Assembly (NCBI GenBank): GCA_963821755.1
Contig: CAWGEX010000002.1
Span: 682,001 to 746,000, forward strand
DNA length: 64,000 nt
From: Bog-473 sp963821755
GTDB taxonomy: Bacteria > Actinomycetota > Acidimicrobiia > Acidimicrobiales > RAAP-2
Reading direction: 5' to 3'
Shown: in pieces, positions 43,947 to 52,584 of the stretch
Layout of the letters: every line of letters starts with the position of its first letter
How positions within the stretch are numbered: position 1 is the first letter of the stretch
Program-made: the position numbers and the translations under genes
The notes under the pieces: model-generated
Databases searched by the model: none
The model's input: the letters and a program-made list of their open reading frames with translations, nothing else
What the model was told of the DNA's origin: nothing

Positions 43947-44954
43947 TCAGATTTTGATGTTGACCATCTTGCGGACGATGGCATATCCCAGCACCATCAG
44001 GCCCGCCGTGCCGATGAGCACAATCAATCCTGCCCCGTGCATCATGGGCTTCAGGTACCCCGGGTCCGTCAGTTCGATGGCGGCAGCCAAGAAGAGCGGG
44101 ATGGCGAAGAGGACATAGCCGGACATTCGGCCTTCGGCCGAGAGCGTTTGTACCTCTCGGCGCACTTCCTGTCGCATGCGCATGAAGTTGGCGAGGGTAT
44201 GGAGTATCGGCCCCAGGCGCCCACCGGTCGACTGTTGTATCCGAACGGCCTCGACCGCCCACGTCAGGTCATTGACTTCGCAGCGATCAGCCATGTTCTC
44301 GAGGGCGACCACCAGTTCGGTGCCCAACACCACCTCGGCCATGACCCGGTCCAATTCCGTCGACAGCGGCGGGCGGGCGTCGTGGCGGTACATATCGATG
44401 GCCCGTTGAAACGTCTGACCGCCCTCGACCGATGCGGCCATCAGCGAAAGCGCATCGGGAAGTTGCGCCTGGAGAACCTTGGAGCGCTTCTTGGCCCGCC
44501 GTTCCGGGAGCTTCCAGGCCACGACGGCGACAAGTACCGCCAAGAGGACTCCGACAATTGGCGAGCCGGTGATGACCGTCGCGGCCACCGCGAACATGAT
44601 GGTGCCACCGACTACCAGCACGAGATACTCGCCGGCGCGGAGCGGAATATCGGCCCTTTCCAGTTTCTGTTCCAAGATGCCGCGGCTGTCGAAGCGCCCG
44701 AAGGCATCGCCGAGGCGCATCGTCAGCGCGGAGGTCTCGTTGCGCGGCGGCGCCTCACTCGCCACCTCAACCGGGACTGGCGCCTGCCCCAGTGTGTCGT
44801 CGAGCAGGGCGGCCAGGGACCGCTGTCGGTTTCGCTTGCCCTGCAGCACCGCCACCACCGCGAGGGAGAGGCCACCGCCAATCAGGACCGCGGCCGTGAT
44901 GGCGTGCACCTGACTACTGGCCAGCGCGAGTGCGATCACCGGGCTACTTCCCAT
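43947..44954 (-). CDS. tadB: Tad secretion system membrane protein TadB
   Basis: 335 residues. N-terminal helix (about 18-38), a linker, two helices near 105-145 (VVGGTIMFAVAATVITGSPI) and a C-terminal pair. The GspF block QLPDALSLMAASVEGGQTFQRA and ELVVALENMADRCEVNDLTW identifies a T2SSF domain. With TadC it makes the pilus platform. ATG at 44954 overlaps the tadA stop by 11 nt, so the genes are probably coupled. Confidence 0.92.
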   Translation of the reverse strand: MGSSPVIALALASSQVHAITAAVLIGGGLSLAVVAVLQGKRNRQRSLAALLDDTLGQAPVPVEVASEAPPRNETSALTMRLGDAFGRFDSRGILEQKLERADIPLRAGEYLVLVVGGTIMFAVAATVITGSPIVGVLLAVLVAVVAWKLPERRAKKRSKVLQAQLPDALSLMAASVEGGQTFQRAIDMYRHDARPPLSTELDRVMAEVVLGTELVVALENMADRCEVNDLTWAVEAVRIQQSTGGRLGPILHTLANFMRMRQEVRREVQTLSAEGRMSGYVLFAIPLFLAAAIELTDPGYLKPMMHGAGLIVLIGTAGLMVLGYAIVRKMVNIKI

Positions 44955-46473
44955 CGTTGCGGCGTCGGTCGAGATAGTCGTACAGCTCCTCCGGCGGCGG
45001 CTCAACCCTGCCCGGACGAGCCGGGCGCCCTCGCCGCTCGCTTCGTGACAACGACATGTCCTGAGAGGCGTCGATCTCACCGCGGAAGACGCTGGGCGGG
45101 ATATTGATTCCATGGGCCGACAGCTCGTCGAGGATCTTGGGACGGAGGCCACACGGCGCCAAGTGACCATCACCGTCAGCCATGCCGACTCGATGGAACA
45201 CGTCCTGGAGGAGCACGGTGTCGCCCTCCATTCCTTGGACCTCGGTGATGGACGAGATCACTCGGCCACCGCCGACGGTGCGCTGGAGTTGGACGATCAG
45301 CCCGACCGCCATGACAATCTGTTCCCTGATGGCGCGTTGGGGCAGCTCGACCCCGCCCATGAGCACCATGGTTTCCAAACGGGCGAGCACCTCGCGAGGC
45401 GTGTTCGCGTGCACCGTCGTCATCGACCCGGGGTGGCCGGTGTTCATCGCTTGAAGCATGTCAAGAGTCTCTGCACCTCGACACTCACCGACGATGATCC
45501 GATCCGGCCTCATTCGCAGCGAGTTGCGAACGAGGTCGCGGATCCGCACTTCACCACTCCCCTCAGCATTTGAAGCCCGAGTTTCCAGCGTCACGGTGTG
45601 CTTGAGACGGAGCTGCAATTCGGCTGACTCTTCGATCGTGATCAGGCGCTCCCCTTCGGGGATATAGTCCGACAGAACGTTGAGCATGGTCGTCTTTCCG
45701 GTGCCCGTTCCTCCGACGACCACGAGACTGATCTTGCCCCTGACACACGCTTCGAGGAAGGTGGCGGCATCCGCAGAGACTGAACCCTTCTCGATCAGAT
45801 CAGCCATCGTCAGCGGCTTCTCCGGAAACTTCCGGATGGTGAGGATCGGAGCCTTGACGGCAAGCGGTGGGACGATCGCGTTGATACGTGATCCGTCGGC
45901 CAAGCGCGCGTCAACCATCGGCGAAGACTCGTCGACCCGACGCCCGACTGCGGCCACCATGCGTTCGATGATGCGCCGGTACTGGTCGGGAGAGGCAAAG
46001 ATGATGTCGCTGTGCACGAGCGTTCCACCGCGCTCAATCCAGATGTCATCGAAGGCGTTGCACATAATCTCAGTGATGGAGCCGTCAGACAGCAAAGCCT
46101 CGAGAGGTCCGTACCCAAGGGAGTCCTCGAGCATCTCGTCGACAAATCGCTGACGTTCGGTCGGCGATATACCGATGTCCTCTCGCTCGAGAATTTCGTT
46201 GACCGTCGTACGCACCCGTGTCCGGAGCTGGTCGGGTTCAAGGTCCCCCGCGCTCGGCGCCACTTCGGTCAGGACCATCTGCTGTACCTGACGTTTCGAA
46301 TTGCTCCATGCTTCGTCTTTGTCTGATTGCTGATCCAGTCGCCCGGTCCGGCCGAGCAACGAGGCTCGGGATGGCTTCGGCCGCGCAATGACTTTCGGCG
46401 GCACTTGCTCGATCAATTCCTCATCCTCGTCAATGCCGTCTCCAGCCGCAGCGAGCTTCTCAGAGAGCTTCAT
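44944..46473 (-). CDS. tadA: Tad pilus assembly ATPase TadA/CpaF
   Basis: 509 residues of the VirB11/PilT-type secretion ATPase family. N-terminal domain about 65-150, then the nucleotide site: Walker A GGTGTGKTTMLN (about 263-274), the Asp box ITIEESAELQL, Walker B RIIVGECRGAETLDML, and the His box HPGSMTTVHANTP. It powers pilin extraction and pilus growth from the cytosolic side of the platform. An extra 90-residue charged head and a 60-residue Arg/Pro-rich tail are present. Four bases are shared with the cpaE stop. Confidence 0.96.
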   Translation of the reverse strand: MKLSEKLAAAGDGIDEDEELIEQVPPKVIARPKPSRASLLGRTGRLDQQSDKDEAWSNSKRQVQQMVLTEVAPSAGDLEPDQLRTRVRTTVNEILEREDIGISPTERQRFVDEMLEDSLGYGPLEALLSDGSITEIMCNAFDDIWIERGGTLVHSDIIFASPDQYRRIIERMVAAVGRRVDESSPMVDARLADGSRINAIVPPLAVKAPILTIRKFPEKPLTMADLIEKGSVSADAATFLEACVRGKISLVVVGGTGTGKTTMLNVLSDYIPEGERLITIEESAELQLRLKHTVTLETRASNAEGSGEVRIRDLVRNSLRMRPDRIIVGECRGAETLDMLQAMNTGHPGSMTTVHANTPREVLARLETMVLMGGVELPQRAIREQIVMAVGLIVQLQRTVGGGRVISSITEVQGMEGDTVLLQDVFHRVGMADGDGHLAPCGLRPKILDELSAHGINIPPSVFRGEIDASQDMSLSRSERRGRPARPGRVEPPPEELYDYLDRRRNDGK

Positions 46474-47774
46474 CGCTTGGCCGGATTCGCCATTTCGTGT
46501 TCTGGGGCACGCTTGCTCCGACGCAGCCGGCGTCGCCTACCCGGAGATTTCAGCTCGTCTTCGGAGGGATCCCCCTTGACCGCACCCTGGGGGCCGGTGA
46601 TGTCCCGCATCCCGGCAGCCAGCTTCTGACCGATCTCGGAGTCAGCTGCCGAAACCAAGGTCGGCGTGCCCTTGTTGATTGACCGGCTCACCTCTCGTGA
46701 GTAGGGCAAGATCGACACGATGCGATTGTCCAGGATTTCCTGCACGTCGCTGATCTTGATGCCGACGTCGTCCTCGACCTTGTTGAGGACGACACTGACG
46801 GCGTCACCGTTGATTCGCAGTTTGTCCAGCGTGCTCAGGAAGACCCGGATGTTGCGAATGCTCGGGAGATCGAGCGTGACCATGCACAGCACCTTGGTCG
46901 ACTGGTCGAAGGCAGCCAACACCACCTCGGACAGCTGAGCTGGCGTGTCGACCACCAGGTAGTCAAAGCGCTTCCGCAGTGCCTCCAGCACCTTGGAGAC
47001 GTCCTTAGGAGTGATCAAATCAGCCTCCGTGGGGCTGAATGGCGCCGCCAGCACGGAGAATCCGAGCTCGTGCTGTTCGAGGTATTCCTCTATGTGTTGG
47101 TCGAGGTCGTCCTCATCGAGCGACTCCTCCAATGAGAGGATGTCGGCGATGGTGAGTCGGGGGCGCATATGAAGGGCGGTGGAGACCTCTCCGAATTGAA
47201 GGTCGAGGTCGACCAGACAGACACGCTTCCCCGTTTGGGCGGACAGGTAGCACGCCAAGTTGGTGGCATAGAACGTCTTCCCGCACCCACCACTCGACGA
47301 TGCCACGGTAAAGACCTCACCCAGCCGCGGGCGCTCGAACACCGTGGCCTGACTCTGGGTCTGGCTCATCACGGGCATGACCGAACCTGTTGCCGTAGAT
47401 GAATGGTGGGCAATGTCGAACGCCCGCTCCAATGCATTGGAGAGCTGCCGTTTGCTGGTCGTGTACTCAACCAGCTCGACCGCTCCGGTTCGGACGATCT
47501 CGCTGAGGGACGCCTTCGGCTTGGGTCCCAAGGCCAGCACGGTCACGGGGAGCGTTCCTTCGTTGCGCAGCTGGGCCAACCGCAACATGCCGGCGTTGCT
47601 GTCAAACAGCGGTCCGGCGACCAACACGTCGAAAGGGCCCAATTCCCTGACTTCATCGATCACATCAGTCACATTGGAACTGGTCACGACCTGGTATTCC
47701 GGTCCAAGCGACGCTTCAATGGCGCGACTGAGGGCCGGCGAGCGGGAGATGACGAAGATTCGGCGTGAGATCAT
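46470..47774 (-). CDS. cpaE: CpaE/TadZ-like pilus localisation ATPase
   Basis: 434 residues. The first about 120 form an atypical receiver-like domain (FVISRSPALSRAIEAS, VLVAGPLFDSN) lacking a full phospho-acceptor set, as in other CpaE proteins. Then comes a MinD/ParA-type ATPase with deviant Walker A SSSGGCGKTFYATNLA (about 160-175), VCLVDLDLQFG and FDYLVVDTPAQLSE. The C-terminal 40 residues are basic. The protein positions the Tad machine at a site in the cell. The start overlaps cpaB by 4 nt and the stop overlaps tadA by 4 nt. Confidence 0.92.
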   Translation of the reverse strand: MISRRIFVISRSPALSRAIEASLGPEYQVVTSSNVTDVIDEVRELGPFDVLVAGPLFDSNAGMLRLAQLRNEGTLPVTVLALGPKPKASLSEIVRTGAVELVEYTTSKRQLSNALERAFDIAHHSSTATGSVMPVMSQTQSQATVFERPRLGEVFTVASSSGGCGKTFYATNLACYLSAQTGKRVCLVDLDLQFGEVSTALHMRPRLTIADILSLEESLDEDDLDQHIEEYLEQHELGFSVLAAPFSPTEADLITPKDVSKVLEALRKRFDYLVVDTPAQLSEVVLAAFDQSTKVLCMVTLDLPSIRNIRVFLSTLDKLRINGDAVSVVLNKVEDDVGIKISDVQEILDNRIVSILPYSREVSRSINKGTPTLVSAADSEIGQKLAAGMRDITGPQGAVKGDPSEDELKSPGRRRRLRRSKRAPEHEMANPAKR

Positions 47775-48583
47775 GGCGCTGTCGTGAACTGTCCGGTGCC
47801 GACGCACTGACCGATCGGAGGAGGCGACGTCCCCTTCTGGGTCTGCGCCACAGACAGTGTCTCGTTTTGGGTCATGAAGGTGATCTCCCGGGCTTGTGCT
47901 GGATTGACGGCCAAAAGAAGCGTGATAGAAGACGGAATGGTCCGACCGGTTGTGCCGGCCGCGCTGGCCGCAGCGGCAGCGGCCCCGGTGGGGTTGGCGT
48001 TCAGGGCCGGGACGACTTGCGACACATCAAGTACCTCGATGTTGGTCATCGTCAGCTCCGTGCACGGAAGCGCAGCAGTGGCCGGAACGGGTGCCCCGGC
48101 GGGGGTCACGGAGAGCTTGCCGATATTGGCGTACACATCGACGTTGCTCCCAGGCTGAAGGTAGCCAGCCAACGCGCCGACACCCGTCGTGGTGACAGAA
48201 ATGGCATTCAGGCCGGCCGGAATGGAGAGCGTTGAGGCGCTGGTCGTCAGGTCCGTGGATTGGATGGCTTGGCCCTTGACCAGGGACGTCTTCAGAACTT
48301 GATCGCTCAATCCCTGAAGGTTTGGAAGGTCGGTGGCAACGTACGTCTTCTGCGGGATGAGCTGAACGGCTACGAGCCCTCTGGCCACCATGTCCTGGCC
48401 AGTCGTGCCGGCGGGAACGTTTGCCGTGACCACGACCGCTGGCGTGTTGACCGGTGCTGCCGTGGTGGCCGGGGCCGCGCCATTCTTTTTTGCGCTGTTG
48501 TTGACCGTGACGAACGCGATGCCACCCCCGGCGATGAACAACACCACTCCAATGATGACGAGCATGAGCGATTGCCGTTTCAC
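47771..48583 (-). CDS. cpaB: Flp pilus assembly protein CpaB/RcpC
   Basis: 270 residues. One N-terminal membrane helix (about 7-28) then an exported part containing a SAF domain (about 50-115, NVPAGTTGQDMVARGLVAVQ) and the RcpC-like domain (about 120-230, GSNVDVYANIGK). CpaB proteins bind the cell wall and guide the pilus. GTG at 48583 is preceded by AAAGG. A Tad box lies 176 nt upstream (48759-48783). It is the first gene of the minus-strand tad operon cpaB-cpaE-tadA-tadB-tadC. Confidence 0.92.
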   Translation of the reverse strand: MKRQSLMLVIIGVVLFIAGGGIAFVTVNNSAKKNGAAPATTAAPVNTPAVVVTANVPAGTTGQDMVARGLVAVQLIPQKTYVATDLPNLQGLSDQVLKTSLVKGQAIQSTDLTTSASTLSIPAGLNAISVTTTGVGALAGYLQPGSNVDVYANIGKLSVTPAGAPVPATAALPCTELTMTNIEVLDVSQVVPALNANPTGAAAAAASAAGTTGRTIPSSITLLLAVNPAQAREITFMTQNETLSVAQTQKGTSPPPIGQCVGTGQFTTAP

Positions 48584-48758
48584 CGTCGCACCTTTCTTCC
48601 CCACATTGAATCCAGTAGCGTGCACAGCACTTCGGTTGCACTCCTCTTCATCGGAGGGATGAGGCGACAAGACACCTGGCGTGTCGCGCCGAGAATCCAG
48701 ATCGCTACTACGTTCCCTGCGTTCCCTGTGTCTGGAGAGTAAGTCTCAAAGGTCCTGA

Positions 48759-48783
48759 GGTACATAGGCCCTTCGGACCATTC
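48759..48783 (-). promoter_or_regulatory. Tad box, copy 2 (upstream of cpaB operon)
   Basis: On the minus strand: GAATGGTCC, six variable bases (GAAGGG), then CCTATGTACC. It lies 176 nt before the cpaB start and is divergent from copy 3, 29 nt away. Confidence 0.7.
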
Positions 48784-48812
48784 TCATTCACCGCGCACCT
48801 GGTGGCGCCCAT

Positions 48813-48837
48813 AAATGGGCCATATTCCCTATGTACC
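48813..48837 (+). promoter_or_regulatory. Tad box, copy 3 (upstream of tadE)
   Basis: AAATGGGCC, six variable bases (ATATTC), then CCTATGTACC. It ends 94 nt before the tadE start. Its left end overlaps a small hairpin GCCCA/TGGGC at 48807-48820. Confidence 0.7.
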
Positions 48838-48931
48838 GTCCGGCCGTCGCAGCCCACAATCAAACGGGGCGAACTGCTGCCTTTCAAGAGGATGCGCATT
48901 CCGGAAGAAGAGCACCGAGGGAGGGGTCCAG

Positions 48932-49408
48932 GTGGGACCGAAGAAGCCAAGAGGCCCGTGGCTCCGTCGGCGTCACGAAGACGGCGCAGAAACGGTCGAA
49001 TTCGCCATCGTCGTCGTCCTTCTTATAACCCTCATCTACGGCATCGTGTCCGTGGGTCTCTCGCTGGCCGCCAAGGTGACGATCACCCAGGCTGCCGCCG
49101 ACGGCGCACGCGCCGGCATCGTGATGCCGACCGCTGCGCTGCAGGTGTCAACCGCCGAAGCCGCCGCGGCCAACGATGTGGCCTGGATGGGGAGGGGGAC
49201 CTGCTCACCGACGGGGACCACCATCACGTGTTATGCCGCCCCCCCGGGCCCTTGTCCGGCCAATCCATCGCAAACCTGTTTGACGGTGACTGTCACCTAC
49301 AACTACGCCCAGAGCCCAATCTTTCCGCCGCTGCCGGGCTTGGGAATCTTGTCGCCCAACACCATCACGACGAGTTCCACCCTTCAGGTATCCACCCCAA
49401 CGTCATAG
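48932..49408 (+). CDS. TadE-like pseudopilin
   Basis: 158 residues. A short basic head (PKKPRGPWLRRRHEDG) precedes AETVEFAIVVVLLITLIYGI, the TadE prepilin-type helix with the Glu that the peptidase recognises. The exported part is Thr/Ala/Ser/Pro-rich with Cys pairs. TadE proteins are minor pilins that help initiate or stabilise the Flp pilus. GTG at 48932 is chosen because GAGGGAGGGG ends about five bases upstream. The prepilin peptidase follows after 71 nt. A Tad box stands 94 nt upstream. Confidence 0.88.
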   Translation: MGPKKPRGPWLRRRHEDGAETVEFAIVVVLLITLIYGIVSVGLSLAAKVTITQAAADGARAGIVMPTAALQVSTAEAAAANDVAWMGRGTCSPTGTTITCYAAPPGPCPANPSQTCLTVTVTYNYAQSPIFPPLPGLGILSPNTITTSSTLQVSTPTS

Positions 49409-49479
49409 ATGAGGATCATGAAGCCCTTCCCACCCATGAACCGAGTCAGCTCCCGCCCCCCGGGCCGGGCCGCGGGGCG

Positions 49480-50154
49480 ATGAGCGCCGACCTCGCGTTG
49501 ATCGGCGGAGCCTCCGTCGGTATGGCGGTGGGGGGCCTGTTGATCCCAACCACCCGACGAGAGCTCGCCGCGGCCTTGACCAGGGCCAACGATGGGATCT
49601 CCGTTCCTCGGCCGACCGTTGTGCCATGGCACCGGCTGGCCCTCATCCTCGCTTCAGGCTGCATTCCAGGCGTCGTCCTCTTCCGGGGGGGCTGGTCGAT
49701 CGCGTCGGTGCCGCCGCTCTTGTTGTTTCTTGGCTTGGTGCAGTTGGCCTATTGCGACGTGAAGCGGCACCTCTTGCCCAAGACGATGGTCCATGCCACG
49801 ACCGCCTGCGTTGCGGGGAGCGCCATTCTCGCGGCGGCCGCCGACAGTCTGTGGCACGGGCTGTTCATCTCGTTGTTGTGCAGCGCCATCTTTACGGCAC
49901 TGTTCTTCGCCATCAACCTCATCAATCCGGCATGGATCTCGTTTGGTGACGTCCGACTTGCCCCCGCCATCGGACTCGGTCTGGCCTGGATCAATCCCAC
50001 GGCCCTGATCGAAGGGTTCTTCTTGGCCAACGTGCTGGCGGCCGTGGTGGGGATCATCATGCTGATCACCCACACTGGGGATCGAAAATCAGCTCTGCCT
50101 TTCGGCTTCTACATGGCCCTGGCGACTGGTGCCGTGCTCCTGCTCTGGAGCTGA
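49480..50154 (+). CDS. A24-family prepilin peptidase (TadV/CpaA-like)
   Basis: 224 residues with about 6-7 membrane helices. The two catalytic aspartates are in YCDVKRHLLPK (about 90) and FGDVRLAPAIG (about 149). Families usually read GDVK at the second site; here the Lys is Arg. It cleaves Flp, TadE and TadG prepilins in the membrane. ATG at 49480 follows GGGGCG; the open frame upstream belongs to the TadE gene region and lacks membrane character. It lies downstream of tadE on the same strand, probably in one transcript. Confidence 0.88.
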   Translation: MSADLALIGGASVGMAVGGLLIPTTRRELAAALTRANDGISVPRPTVVPWHRLALILASGCIPGVVLFRGGWSIASVPPLLLFLGLVQLAYCDVKRHLLPKTMVHATTACVAGSAILAAAADSLWHGLFISLLCSAIFTALFFAINLINPAWISFGDVRLAPAIGLGLAWINPTALIEGFFLANVLAAVVGIIMLITHTGDRKSALPFGFYMALATGAVLLLWS

Positions 50155-50165
50155 ACCAACCAACG

Positions 50166-51620
50166 TCAAGCAGCCACGACCCTGACGTTGCGGGCTTCGT
50201 CCCCCTTGCGCCCGGGAGCGATGGTGAACTCGACGGTGGAGCCTTCAGCCAATCCTCGGCGCTCATCGCCCTCGATCTGCGAATGGTGCACGAAAAGGTC
50301 CTCGCCTTCCTCGCGGGCCAAGAAGCCGTACCCACGGGCGCCATTGAAGAATTTCACCGTCCCCGTCATGGTCGTCGGGCTTGAAGGACCGGATTTGCCC
50401 TTCTTGCGAACGGGCCCGCTCAGCGTAGGAGAAGAAAACGGGGCACTGAATCCCTGGTCCAGGCCGAGAGCACGCTGGACGCTCTTGGTGTCCTTGCGCT
50501 GTTCCTCGGTGACGAGCGACACGACGGTGCCCGTGCGCCCGGCCCTGCCGGTGCGCCCGGAACGGTGGACGTAGTCGGTGTGATCAGCCGGCGGATCAAA
50601 GTGCACGACGCAGGGCAGGTCGTCGACGTGAATGCCCCGAGCCACGACGTCGGTCGCCACCAAGGCGTCGGTCCGGCCCTTGGCGAAAGAGTCCAGTGCA
50701 CGCTCACGTTGGCCTTGGGTGCGATCGCCGTGCATCGGGACGGCTCGCACACCTTGCGCCTGCAGTTGGCGGACGACCCTGTCCGCACCCCTCTTGGTGC
50801 GGCAGAATACGAACGCCTGCCCGTGCTCAGAGACGATCTTGGCCGTAATGGCCACCCGCTCGGCCCGCTCGACCTTCCAGAAATGATGGGTGACATCACC
50901 CTTTTCCTCTTCGGCCGTTTCAATGTTGACCCGGACCGGGTCACGTTGATAGCTACGAATGATGGACTCCACTTCTCGGCCGATGGTGGCCGAGAACAGC
51001 ATCACTTGTCGATTGGGGCTGGTCTGGTCCAATAAGCGTCGGACGACGGGCAAGAAGCCCATGTCCGACATGCGATCAGCCTCGTCGAGCACGACGGTCG
51101 TCACGTCTTCCAACAGCACGTCCCCACGCTCAATGAGATCTTCGAGCCGTCCGGGACACGCCACGACGACGTTGACGCCCTTATGGAGGGCGCGGCACTG
51201 GTCACGGTATCCGGTACCACCAAAAATGGACACGATCCGCTTGCTATCAGCCCCGAGGAGCGACCCGAGCACCGCGTGCACCTGCGACGCCAATTCGCGG
51301 GTCGGCACGAGAATGAGGGCCCGCGGCCGACGGGGTCGGGCCTGGGTCATGTTGGCCACGATCGGCATGCCGAAGGCCAGCGTCTTGCCCGATCCGGTCG
51401 GGGCCTTGCCGCAAATATCCTGGCCAGCCAGTGCCGGCGGGATGGTGGCCGATTGAATGGGCAGTGGGCTCGTAATGCCCAACTTCCGTAGCCGCGCGTT
51501 GATGTCCGCGGAGACGCCAAGGTCAGTAAAAGAAGAAATGTCGAAGCTCCAGTCGAGTGAGACGCGGCCTACTCGAACTAAGTTTCGAACGGGCCCCACT
51601 GAACGAACGCTCAGCGGCAC
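50166..51620 (-). CDS. DEAD-box RNA helicase fused to a C-terminal cold-shock domain
   Basis: 484 residues. Helicase motifs in order: Q motif (SPLPIQSATIPPALAGQDI), APTGSGKTLAF (I), PTRELASQ (Ia), VLDEADRM (II, DEAD), FSATI (III), FVFCRTKRGADRV (IV), VATDVVARGIHVDDL (V) and HRSGRTGRAGRTG (VI). A short linker is followed by a complete cold-shock domain (about 417-480): TGTVKFFNGARGYGFL and DLFVHHSQI are the RNP1 and RNP2 strands. It likely unwinds structured mRNA in the cold or on ribosomes. GTG at 51620 has TAACAT (minus strand) 5 bases before it; GTG at 51599 is an alternative. Confidence 0.9.
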   Translation of the reverse strand: MPLSVRSVGPVRNLVRVGRVSLDWSFDISSFTDLGVSADINARLRKLGITSPLPIQSATIPPALAGQDICGKAPTGSGKTLAFGMPIVANMTQARPRRPRALILVPTRELASQVHAVLGSLLGADSKRIVSIFGGTGYRDQCRALHKGVNVVVACPGRLEDLIERGDVLLEDVTTVVLDEADRMSDMGFLPVVRRLLDQTSPNRQVMLFSATIGREVESIIRSYQRDPVRVNIETAEEEKGDVTHHFWKVERAERVAITAKIVSEHGQAFVFCRTKRGADRVVRQLQAQGVRAVPMHGDRTQGQRERALDSFAKGRTDALVATDVVARGIHVDDLPCVVHFDPPADHTDYVHRSGRTGRAGRTGTVVSLVTEEQRKDTKSVQRALGLDQGFSAPFSSPTLSGPVRKKGKSGPSSPTTMTGTVKFFNGARGYGFLAREEGEDLFVHHSQIEGDERRGLAEGSTVEFTIAPGRKGDEARNVRVVAA

Positions 51621-51684
51621 CGGCCATGTTAGCAGCCTGGCGACGCACCCGGTCCTCGCCCAACCGCAGCGGTACCCTGAAGGC

Positions 51685-52584
51685 GTGTCCAGCGATCTCC
51701 TGACACCGGATCTCAAGCGGCGGTGGGATGAGGACGGATGGTGCATCATTCCCGACGCGATTCCCTCCCGCGACTTGGCCGCGGCCCAGGACGCGCTAAC
51801 TCGACTCTTCCCGACGGCGGCCGAGATGGAGGAGGGGGTCGACGACGTGCACCACGCTCGCTGGCGCACGTGGGATGCCAAATGGCCGGAATTTCCCTTC
51901 CACAGTTCGCGGATGAATGCGCTGGTCCTCCACGACAGGGTGATCTCCCTCGCCGAAGATCTTCTGGGTACCTCCGACATTTCCCTGTATATGGGTATCG
52001 TCACCGCGAAGTACTCGGGCCAGTCTTCTGGTTTCAATCAACTCCTGCACGCGGACTATCCCAACCACATGATCGTCGTACCCCGCCCCGACGTGGGCTA
52101 CCGCCAAGTCGAATTCTTCATCTACCTCACCGACGTGACGCTCGAGGACGGTGCCACCCGGCTGGTCTCGCGCCAGAAGACGAAGGATATTCCGGTCGAA
52201 CGGCACACCCTGAGCTACGTCGATTACGCCGACCTCTATGACGATCCGGCCAATGCCGCCGGGTCGGCCGGTTCGGTGGTGGCCTACAGCCCCGACGTCT
52301 ACCACCGGTCGGTTGACGTGGAGGAACCCGGCCACCGGCGGGTCATGCTCCATGTGTCCTTCAAACCGTGCCACGCGGACTGGGGCGGCTACCAGGCCTG
52401 GCCGTTCAAGGGCCTGTCACCGGAATGGAGCAAATTCGTCCAGCAGGCCACCGTCCGTCAGTTGTCGGTCCTCGGCCTCCCCGAGCCGGGCCACCCCTAC
52501 TGGACCGCACACACACTGAACGGCGTGTCGGCCCGCTATCCGGAACTCGATATGTCACCCTGGCGTGAGGCGTTCGGGGGCTGA
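51685..52584 (+). CDS. phytanoyl-CoA dioxygenase (PhyH)-family protein
   Basis: 299 residues of the Fe(II)/2-oxoglutarate double-stranded beta-helix type. The metal site is LLHADYPNH (H-x-D, about 113-115) and the later His in DVYHRSVDVEEPGHRR. Arg in this last block would hold 2-oxoglutarate. Members hydroxylate lipids or small metabolites; the substrate is not known. GTG at 51685 has TACCCT (51673-51678) six bases upstream, the leaderless pattern. It is divergent from the helicase. The stop overlaps the convergent amidase by 30 nt. Confidence 0.85.
   Translation: MSSDLLTPDLKRRWDEDGWCIIPDAIPSRDLAAAQDALTRLFPTAAEMEEGVDDVHHARWRTWDAKWPEFPFHSSRMNALVLHDRVISLAEDLLGTSDISLYMGIVTAKYSGQSSGFNQLLHADYPNHMIVVPRPDVGYRQVEFFIYLTDVTLEDGATRLVSRQKTKDIPVERHTLSYVDYADLYDDPANAAGSAGSVVAYSPDVYHRSVDVEEPGHRRVMLHVSFKPCHADWGGYQAWPFKGLSPEWSKFVQQATVRQLSVLGLPEPGHPYWTAHTLNGVSARYPELDMSPWREAFGG

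Noticed and set aside
42103..48837. Reading the Tad box as a simple sigma-70 -35/-10 promoter
   Set aside because: The conserved halves are only six bases apart, too close for -35/-10, and no TTGACA-like hexamer lies at the same place in all copies; TATRTA may still be part of a -10.
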